Source: Streptomyces sp. LaPpAH-108 (GTDB lineage Bacteria > Actinomycetota > Actinomycetes > Streptomycetales > Streptomycetaceae). Taken from it: a DNA stretch of 64,000 bases. Position 1 is the stretch's first letter, and the number at the start of each line of letters is the position of its first letter. The notes under the pieces are model-generated. The model worked only from the letters and a program-made list of their open reading frames with translations. It did not search any database and was not told the DNA's origin. Of this stretch, positions 57,718 to 64,000 are shown in pieces. The position numbers and the translations under genes were made by a program. The DNA lies in NCBI RefSeq assembly GCF_000373625.1, contig NZ_KB891998.1:332638-396637 (forward strand). Direction: 5' to 3'.

Positions 57718-59020
57718 TGACCACACCCCGCGACACCCCCCTCCCGCCGCGTCCGCGCCAACGGCGAAGGGACCGTCTACGAGCGCAAGGACAGCCGCTG
57801 GGAGGCCGCCGGATACGTCCTCGCCCCCGGCAACACCCACCGCCGCGTCCGCGTCTACGGCACCACCCGCAAGGAAGCCGTGGCCAAGCTCACCGAGAAG
57901 ATCGCCGCCAGCAACCGCGGCCTCCCCATCCCGTCCGCGCAGGGAAGCCTGGCCGCGTACCTGACGTACTGGCTCGACGCTGTCGCCGTCCATCAGCTCC
58001 GTGAGAACACGCACACCCGCTATACCGCCGTCACCCGGCTTTACCTCATCCCCGGACTGGGCAAAAGGAAGCTTGCCAAGCTCACCGCCAAGGACGTCCG
58101 TACCTGGCTCAACCAGCTCCGCACCACCTGCCAGTGCTGCACCCACAGCCTCGACACCGCTCGCGATGAGCCCCTCTGCTGTGCCGCCGGAAAGTGCTGT
58201 TCCAAGCAGCTCTCGCCCCTGACCCTGGCCTACGTGCACTCAGTCCTCAAGTCCGCCCTGGAGCACGCCGTGCGTGAGGAGGAGATCCCGCGCAACGTCG
58301 CCCGCAACGTCCGCACCGGCACACCCCGCCCCGCCGCTTCGAACCCCTCACTGCCGACGAAGCCCGCGAGTTCCTGGCCGCCGCCAACGGTCACCGGTTG
58401 CAGCCGCTGTTCGAACTCGCTCTGCACACTGGCCTCCGCAAGGGCGAACTCCTCAGCCTGCGCTGGGAAGACCTCGACCTGGCCGGCGGAACCGCCAGCA
58501 TCCGACGCACCCTCCAGCGCACCAACTCCGGTAGCCTGACCGCCCTCCCGACCAAGACCAAGAGCTCCGAACGGCGCATCGCCCTGCCGACGCCGTGCCA
58601 GCGCTCCCTCGAACAGCACCGCGACCGACAGCGCAAGGAACGCGAGGCGGCGGGGACGGGCTGGAAGGACAGCGGCTACGTCTTCACCCGCCTCGACGGC
58701 GCCCCGATCGAAGGGTCCACCCTCACCCGGCACTTCAACATCCTGCTCCGCCAGGCCAGACTCCGCCGCGTCCGGTTCCACGACCTCCGCCACTCGGCGG
58801 CCACCCTCCTCCTGGAGCAAGGAGTGGAACTCGTCGTTATCAGGAGCTGTTGGGTCACGCCCACATCGGCGTCACCGCCACCGTCTACGCCCACGTCCGA
58901 CTCCGCCTCCAACGCGACGCCATAGACCTCCTCGGCCACGCCCTCCGCAACCCTGCGGAGATCACCCGCGGTCCCGACAACAGCGAGGAACCACCCCTCG
59001 TGGGAGCCGCCGTCCGCTGA
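57717..59020 (+). pseudogene. AICE tyrosine integrase with three frameshifts
   Basis: About 430 codons in three frames. ATG 57717 gives MTTPRDTP, then a C6 run (about 57738-57743) shifts the frame; removing one C restores RRVRANGEGTVYERKD. SAM-like DNA-binding and CxxC regions follow (TCQCCTHSLD, CCAAGKCCSKQL). At about 58330 a base is missing before RRFEPLTADEAREF. The catalytic part has Arg in HTGLRKGEL and box II FHDLRHSAATLLLEQG. At about 58838 another base is missing before QELLGHAHIGVTATVYAH with the Tyr. All catalytic residues survive. Confidence 0.85.
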
Positions 59021-59044
59021 CGTTGCCGTCAACTACTGCCGTCA
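59018..59044 (+). repeat. 27-bp integrase-end repeat, copy 2
   Basis: Starts with the integrase stop: TGACGTTGCCGTCAACTACT then GCCGTCA; 26 of 27 identical to 54397-54423. Confidence 0.65.
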
Positions 59045-59052
59045 ACCACCCC

Positions 59053-59087
59053 AGAAGCCCCGCCAGGACTCACCTGACGGGGCCTCT
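59053..59087 (+). terminator. intrinsic terminator after integrase
   Basis: AGAAGCCCCGCCAGG (59053-59067) pairs with CCTGACGGGGCCTCT (59073-59087) with two mismatches, 5-nt loop, followed by GTTTT. Confidence 0.8.
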
Positions 59088-59134
59088 GTTTTGCACTCGC
59101 AACCATCCTGGAAGCGTGCTACAGATCTACGGAC

Positions 59135-59569
59135 TCACGACTCGGCGAATCTCGCATAGAGATCACGATCGCGCCAGAAGTCAGAGAAGGAATCCAGCAT
59201 CGCCTCGTAAAGCCGAATGCTGCTGACATTCCCCCAGGGGTAGCTGACCCTTTCTTCAACCGCCTCTCGGACAGCTTCCCAACGCAGCACGTGCATTAGG
59301 AAAGAAACTACCTCGACAACGCCTTCCTCTGGCGAGTCGATCAGCGCAATCAGTTGACTCTCGAATTGCCCCCGGAAATCAGGGTTCCTCTGCAGAATCG
59401 CGAGCGTACGCTCCAAGCCCGGCTCAAGCGCTTCGGCGCCACAGGTCTCCTCCGCCGTAGCGAGAACCCCTTGGAGGGCCTGCCTGAGCTCCGCGACCGG
59501 ATCAGCAGCTTGGCCGCCATGCTTCGATGTATTTTCCACCAGCGCCGAGCCCATTCCTTTCAAAGGCAT
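59135..59569 (-). CDS. probable immunity protein of the Rhs toxin
   Basis: About 144 aa, acidic and helical (AELRQALQGVLATAEETCGA, PGLERTLAILQRNPDFRGQF, VSFLMHVLRWEAVREAVEER), without signal or membrane helix; no named family recognised. Its position directly after the toxin tip, same strand, with its 5' end inside the toxin coding sequence (68 bp overlap from ATG 59569, or 53 bp from ATG 59554) is classic for a cognate immunity gene. GC is lower than the flanking chromosome. Confidence 0.72.
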   Translation of the reverse strand: MPLKGMGSALVENTSKHGGQAADPVAELRQALQGVLATAEETCGAEALEPGLERTLAILQRNPDFRGQFESQLIALIDSPEEGVVEVVSFLMHVLRWEAVREAVEERVSYPWGNVSSIRLYEAMLDSFSDFWRDRDLYARFAES

Positions 59570-62500
59570 CCACTGCCGCCTTTTGGGCGTTAGCTCCGTA
59601 AGGCCGATAATGGCCAGATTTATTGTCGAGGAACACGACTTGGCCACCCTTGGTTTTGAACTCGCCAGCAGCCAGCACATCCCGCCCCTGCGCGAGGCTC
59701 ACATGGCCAGCTGTTCGCTTCCCGATAACGAGCTCACCGTCTCCGGTCACTACATATGCATAGTTTCCAGAGCGAGAAAGCACGGTGCCAGGAGCAATCG
59801 GCTTGAACCATTCCGGTGTGTCTGACGGTATCAAGTTCGAGAAAGAGGTTGGATCAGGGCCCGCTCCGCTGTTGTGAACGAGAACCGGCGTCTGACCAGC
59901 GAGTACATAGTACGTATGGAGTTCGTCGATGGTGAGGTTGTACGTACGAACATGCCTGGTGAAGGCGTGGTTGGCCGTGACGATGACGGTGGTGCCGTGG
60001 TCCGTCAGCAGGGTCATGCCTGGCGTGAGGTCGCCGGCGGTCACCCAGTCGTTTTCCGAGGGCGACCAGAAGGGGTGCTCGTGGGTCGCAGTCAGGTGCT
60101 CGATGCCGTGAGGGGTGACGATGGACAGCTTGTTGAAGTGTTTGTCGCTGTCGATGTGGATGAGGCGGGTGACCTTGCGGGTTCGCGTCTCGCCGGTTCC
60201 GGGATCGGTGCTGCGGACCTTGTCGCCGACCTTGATTTCTTCGATGTTCTTGGTCGATCCGTCGGCCATGAGGACATCGGTGCCGGCCAGGAAGCAGTTA
60301 CAGCCACTCGGCTTCGAGTTCTTGCTGCCGCCCTCTTCGTCGAGGCCGTGTCGAAGGGTTTTCCTGCCCGCCGCGAAGGAGCCGCCCTCGACGATTGCCG
60401 ACACAGCAGCACTTGCCGCCCACTTGAAGAAGAGGGCCCTCTTGGCAGGACAGTTTGTCTCTTGGCAGGCAGTGAGCAGGGATTCCTTGATGTCGGCCTG
60501 GAGGCTGGATTGGTCGGGCTGAGTGACGTACGCGTCATAGCCGTAGCCGCTGCTCAGGTAGAACAGCCGGTCGTAGAAGACTGAGATGAATTTATCGATC
60601 TGCCCCCAGTCGGCCGGCACATTGACGCCGGGCAGGAGCGTGATCGCTCCGTCGTCGTCGACATCCCTCCTGGAGCCCATCCCTTCGTCGATCCACGTCA
60701 CTGGAGTCGTGACCGGCGGACGGGTCTGTTCCGCCTTGGAGAACCTGGACTTCTTGGTCGGGACGCCGTTGCTGCAGTTATTGACGACGCCCGACATGCA
60801 GTCGGCGTTACCCTCACCGCTCGGGTCGGCATTGGTGACAGGGTTTTGCAGGGCGTAGCTGTAGCCGTCGAAGGTCTGGGGTTTGGTGAGTTCGAAGAGA
60901 GGGTCGACGGAGAGGAAGCGGCCCGTGGTGGGGTCGTATTCGCGGGCTCCGAGGTGGGTGAGACCGGTGGACTTGGTGTCGTCGGTGCCTCCGACGTAGC
61001 CCTTGGTGCCGGGCCAGTTCTTCGGGTCATCGCCGCGAGGCGCCCCGAAGGGGAGGTTCTGGCGGCGAGTGAGGGACAAGTCAGCTGCTTTTACAGCGAG
61101 TTGGCCGGTGCCTTGGTGGTCGCCGATGGTGAAGTCGAAAGTGCCGTCGTCGTTGCGCACGGCGGTCTGGCCGTCACCGAGGTCGATGTAGCGGGTGGCC
61201 TTCGGGGTGGTGCTTCCCCTGGCGAGGGTGACTTCGGTGTGGCCGAGGTAGAGGGTGGTTTCGGAGGGCGTGCGGCCGATGAGGCGGTTGCCGTCGGCGT
61301 CGTAGACGTAATCGGTGGTCTTGTCGCCTTCGGTGACCTTGGCGAGGTGGCCTTCCGCGTCCCAGAGAAGCCGCTGTCCGGGACGAGCGATGGTGTTGCC
61401 TGCCGCGTCGAAGTCGTAGGTGTCGGTCTTGGCGCCAGACGGTCCGGTCGTGGTGACGGACGTGAGGGCGTGGTCGTGGGGCCGGCCGGGACCGGGGTAG
61501 GTGTAGGTGCGGTGGACGTCCTTCGCCACGTCACCGGACGGAGCGTGCTGTGTTTCGGACTTGCGGTTGCCGGACTTGTCGTAGCTGTAGGACTGCCAGT
61601 ACGGCGTGGTCCCACCGATCTGGGCCGCGCTCGGGGCGGTGGCGCAGGTGGTGGTGTTCTGGGTCCAGGCGTCGGTGAGGCGCTGAAGGTAGTCGTAGGT
61701 GAAGCACTGGGTGTCGGTGCCGGTGGAGTTGACGTCCGACATGGAACGGATGGTTCCGTTGTCGTCGTATCCGTAGGTGAGGCTCCGGTCGACACCGGGC
61801 TGGTCTGCACGGTCCACACGCGTGTGGGACAGGCGCTGGGTGCCCTGCTCGTAGGTGTTGGTGACCGTGGTGGTCTTGGTACTGCCGGTCAGGCCCATCG
61901 TGTACTGAAGGGGCTTGCCGGTGTACGAGTAGTTGACGCTGCTGGTCATGCCCTGGCCGTACACGCTCGTGGGCCACAGGGTCCGGTCGTCGTACCCGTA
62001 GGTGACCGAGCCTCCGGGCAGTGCGCCGGCAGCGGAGTAACTGACGCTGGCGACCAGGCCGGAGGGCCGGTAGCTGGTGCCGGTCTGATAGGTGCCCTGG
62101 AGCTGGTTCTCGGAAGCGGGAATGACGACAGCGGTCTTGGTGGCGCGGTACAGCTTGTCGTAGGCGGTGACCTTGCTCGTGTAGGCGTTGCCGCTGACGT
62201 AGCGGGTGGATTCGGCGAGTTGGCCCTTGGCTCCGGAGACGGTGTCGTAGACCCACTTGGCTCGCAGGGTTCCGGTGGCCGAGCCTTCATGGAGTTCGGT
62301 CTCGCGGCCCAGGCCGTCGTAGGCGTAGTAGAGCGTGGGTACGTCCGTGCGGGCGTCGTCGACCGTGGTGAGCTGGCCTCGGTCGTCGTAGGTGCTGATG
62401 GTGACGCCCTTGTCGGGGTCGGCAGTCTGAGTCTGGCGACCGAGCTGGTCGTAGGTGTACGACCAGACGCTGCCCGCGTTGTCGGTGATCTTGTGGAGTT

Positions 62501-64000
62501 TGCCGTTGGGGTAGTAGGTGTACTTGGTCGTGTCGTATGCGGCGTCCGCCTTGCGCTCTTGAAGCTGGCGCAGCTCGGTGGTGTTGCCGCGGGCGTCGTT
62601 GATGATGGTGGTGGCAGTGCCGCCCTGCGGAGGGATGACCGTGGAGCGGTCGCCGTCGTACGTGGTCGTGGTGGTGTTCAGGACCTTGCCGCCGTCTCCG
62701 CCGCCGGCGAGCTGCGTGACCGCGGTCGGACGGTTCAGGCCGTCGTACGTGGTACGGGTCTGCGTCTCGACGCTGAGAGCGTCGTTGGGTGTGAACAGCT
62801 TTCCGTCGGGCGTGCCTGTCGTGTAGTACGGGGCGAAGACTTTCGAGGTCAGCCCACGCTCGTCGTAGAACGTGTCGGCCAGCAGCGTGCCACCGTCAGG
62901 GCCGGGCGACTGGAGCTGACGGGCGCGAAGGAGTCCGTCGTACAGCATGTACGAGGTGGTCTGGCCGCCGTTGTTGTCGAGGGTCTTGGTGGCAACGACC
63001 GTCGGAGTGTCCCCCGTGATCGTGTAGGTGTACTCGTAGGTCGGTGTCTGGGCCGTCGCGCGGTCGGCGAGCCAGACCTTGCGTGTGCGGCCGAGCGCGT
63101 CGTACTGGATCTGAGTGGCGTTGTTGTTGGTGTCGGTCTCCTTGACCACCTGACCACGCAGCGGGTCGAGGTCGGTCGTGGTGGTCTGGGCGGTGGACGC
63201 CGACGTCGTGGCCGGTGGAGTGGTGGTCTTCACCTGGGCCGGCCAACCGGTGGCCGGAGTGTAGGCGGTGGTGGTGGTCCGGCCGTCGGTGCGCGTGGTG
63301 CGCACAGGTGCGTTGTCGCCGTCCACGGTGACGTCGGCTGTCAGGTCCGTGGCGGTCAGTGGTCGGCCGTAGGCGTCGAAGGTGGTGCCGGTCTCCAGGT
63401 AGGTGGCCTTGGTGCCGTCGTAGCCCTTCAGAGTCGCGGCGGTCGTCGAGTCGCCCTTGGTCGGTGCGGCGCCGTATGCCTGGCCGTCGTAGGCGGTGCG
63501 GGTGTCGGAGATGACGTCTTTGGCGCGGTCCGGAGTCACGTTGCAGGACACAGCGACGGTCTCGACGCGCGAAGGCTTGTCGAGGATGTTGTCCGCCGTG
63601 TTGGTCGCATATGTGGTACGCGCACAGCGGTTGTCGGCCGAGGTGGAGTTGTCGCCGTAGTCGTCGACTTCGTAGATCCGCCCGGCAGTGGAGTCATACC
63701 GGGTGTATGTGGACGTGACCCGCCAGTCGGTGCCGGCGCCGTTGTCGAGGGAGACCCATTGCTTGGCGCCGGAGGTACCGGTGAAGTTCGCGGTGACGGT
63801 GCCCCAGTCGCGGACCTTCTTCGCGGTTTCGGCGTGCCAGGGCTGGTCGACCGTCTTCTCGAGGACCTTGCCGCCGGGCTTGTCGTAGGTGACGGTCTTG
63901 TAGGCGAATCCGGCGGCCGATGCGTGGTCGGTGATCGGGTCGCCCTCGCCGGTGTCGAGGGCGACGGAGACGGCCTTGGTGCCCCCGCTCCTGTCCTTCC
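59502..64000 (-). CDS. Rhs/YD-repeat polymorphic toxin with HINT and C-terminal toxin (5' end outside window)
   Basis: At least 1499 codons; the frame is open to the right edge. Dozens of YD repeats (YDxxGx, for example DYVYDADGNRL, YTYDQLGRQT) lead to the core end GAREYDPTTGRFLSVDPLFE and DGYSYALQNPV. A pretoxin HINT domain starts at Cys codon 60294-60296 (CFLAGTDVLMADGST), continues THEHPFW and ends YYVLAGQTPVLVHN near 59872, where self-cleavage is expected. The last ~122 residues are the toxin: GKRTAGHVSLAQGRDVLAAG and DNKSGHYRPYGANAQ are its visible motifs; I cannot name the family. Confidence 0.9.
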   Translation of the reverse strand, partial: KDRSGGTKAVSVALDTGEGDPITDHASAAGFAYKTVTYDKPGGKVLEKTVDQPWHAETAKKVRDWGTVTANFTGTSGAKQWVSLDNGAGTDWRVTSTYTRYDSTAGRIYEVDDYGDNSTSADNRCARTTYATNTADNILDKPSRVETVAVSCNVTPDRAKDVISDTRTAYDGQAYGAAPTKGDSTTAATLKGYDGTKATYLETGTTFDAYGRPLTATDLTADVTVDGDNAPVRTTRTDGRTTTTAYTPATGWPAQVKTTTPPATTSASTAQTTTTDLDPLRGQVVKETDTNNNATQIQYDALGRTRKVWLADRATAQTPTYEYTYTITGDTPTVVATKTLDNNGGQTTSYMLYDGLLRARQLQSPGPDGGTLLADTFYDERGLTSKVFAPYYTTGTPDGKLFTPNDALSVETQTRTTYDGLNRPTAVTQLAGGGDGGKVLNTTTTTYDGDRSTVIPPQGGTATTIINDARGNTTELRQLQERKADAAYDTTKYTYYPNGKLHKITDNAGSVWSYTYDQLGRQTQTADPDKGVTISTYDDRGQLTTVDDARTDVPTLYYAYDGLGRETELHEGSATGTLRAKWVYDTVSGAKGQLAESTRYVSGNAYTSKVTAYDKLYRATKTAVVIPASENQLQGTYQTGTSYRPSGLVASVSYSAAGALPGGSVTYGYDDRTLWPTSVYGQGMTSSVNYSYTGKPLQYTMGLTGSTKTTTVTNTYEQGTQRLSHTRVDRADQPGVDRSLTYGYDDNGTIRSMSDVNSTGTDTQCFTYDYLQRLTDAWTQNTTTCATAPSAAQIGGTTPYWQSYSYDKSGNRKSETQHAPSGDVAKDVHRTYTYPGPGRPHDHALTSVTTTGPSGAKTDTYDFDAAGNTIARPGQRLLWDAEGHLAKVTEGDKTTDYVYDADGNRLIGRTPSETTLYLGHTEVTLARGSTTPKATRYIDLGDGQTAVRNDDGTFDFTIGDHQGTGQLAVKAADLSLTRRQNLPFGAPRGDDPKNWPGTKGYVGGTDDTKSTGLTHLGAREYDPTTGRFLSVDPLFELTKPQTFDGYSYALQNPVTNADPSGEGNADCMSGVVNNCSNGVPTKKSRFSKAEQTRPPVTTPVTWIDEGMGSRRDVDDDGAITLLPGVNVPADWGQIDKFISVFYDRLFYLSSGYGYDAYVTQPDQSSLQADIKESLLTACQETNCPAKRALFFKWAASAAVSAIVEGGSFAAGRKTLRHGLDEEGGSKNSKPSGCNCFLAGTDVLMADGSTKNIEEIKVGDKVRSTDPGTGETRTRKVTRLIHIDSDKHFNKLSIVTPHGIEHLTATHEHPFWSPSENDWVTAGDLTPGMTLLTDHGTTVIVTANHAFTRHVRTYNLTIDELHTYYVLAGQTPVLVHNSGAGPDPTSFSNLIPSDTPEWFKPIAPGTVLSRSGNYAYVVTGDGELVIGKRTAGHVSLAQGRDVLAAGEFKTKGGQVVFLDNKSGHYRPYGANAQKAAVDAFERNGLGAGGKYIEAWRPSC
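59870..59915 (-). repeat. 46-bp HINT-end repeat, copy 2 (in the Rhs gene)
   Basis: Same orientation as 55601-55646, 40 of 46 identical. It encodes the junction between HINT and toxin in the intact Rhs gene. Confidence 0.85.

Noticed and set aside
59502..63551. Rhs protein starting at the GTG at 63551
   Set aside because: The same frame continues upstream to the window edge with coherent YD-repeat sequence, so the start is outside the window.
1..64000. CRISPR arrays, tRNA or rRNA genes, insertion sequences with transposase
   Set aside because: Looked for regularly spaced repeats, T-loop words such as GGTTCGAATCC, and DDE transposase motifs; none found.

Overview
The window is chromosomal DNA of a Streptomyces-type actinomycete. 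The evidence is very high GC with strong third-position bias, many GTG starts, dense TetR, GntR and ArsR regulators, a SoxR, an LAXTG sortase substrate, a pSAM2-type integrated-element remnant and a long Rhs/YD polymorphic toxin. I see no tRNA, rRNA or CRISPR array and no PKS or NRPS cluster.

Layout. 0-3 kb: end of a membrane protein, Nudix hydrolase, two DUF202 membrane proteins, a zinc-less oxidoreductase and a His-rich small protein. 3-7 kb: acyl-CoA metabolism (phosphotransferase, acyl-CoA dehydrogenase, TetR, SDR). 7-12 kb: a Tat-exported NamZ-like muramidase, a penicillin-acylase-family amidase and an unknown CxxC protein. 12.1-13.0 kb is gene-free degenerate repeat DNA. 13-24.5 kb: soxR, MaoC hydratase with its TetR, acyl-CoA dehydrogenase with its TetR, ArsR, EamA exporter, an ADH-ALDH pair, a molybdopterin oxidoreductase and another TetR. 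24.6-28.5 kb: homogentisate dioxygenase, a GntR regulator, a type ISP-like protein and a small basic protein. 28.7-35.3 kb: anti-sigma/ECF sigma pair divergent from a DUF4331-TPR-NicO metal exporter operon. 35.3-38.5 kb: Ser/Thr kinase, GDSL lipase, small membrane protein. 38.8-46.7 kb: an exopolysaccharide locus (two GT2 enzymes, a polysaccharide deacetylase, a giant flippase-glycosyltransferase fusion) convergent with a GH39-like hydrolase. 46.8-53.4 kb: AAA ATPase, DUF72, GntR, double GNAT, DUF402, methyltransferase, a cell-wall-anchored mini-LPMO-like protein and a secreted lipase.

53.5-64 kb is the accessory, rearranged part. A large Rhs/HINT polymorphic toxin enters from the right edge on the minus strand and ends with an unassigned toxin tip that overlaps a probable immunity gene. 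About 4 kb downstream lies a second, orphan tip: a DddA/SCP1.201-like cytidine deaminase domain preceded by a 46-bp copy of the HINT end, with a possible SUKH-like immunity gene convergent to it. Between the two tips sits a decayed AICE remnant (rep-xis-int plus two small accessory genes) with several frameshifts. A second integrase 3' end lies beyond the orphan tip, and both integrase ends carry the same 27-bp repeat.

Three probable TetR operators tie the catabolic genes together. CATACCGACYGGTYGG sites lie before the phosphotransferase-ACAD operon, the SDR and the molybdopterin oxidoreductase. AAAYTAGCRGTGYTAGTTT sites lie between ACAD and TetR and before ALDH-ADH. A CTAAGCA-GT-TGCTTAG site lies before MaoC.
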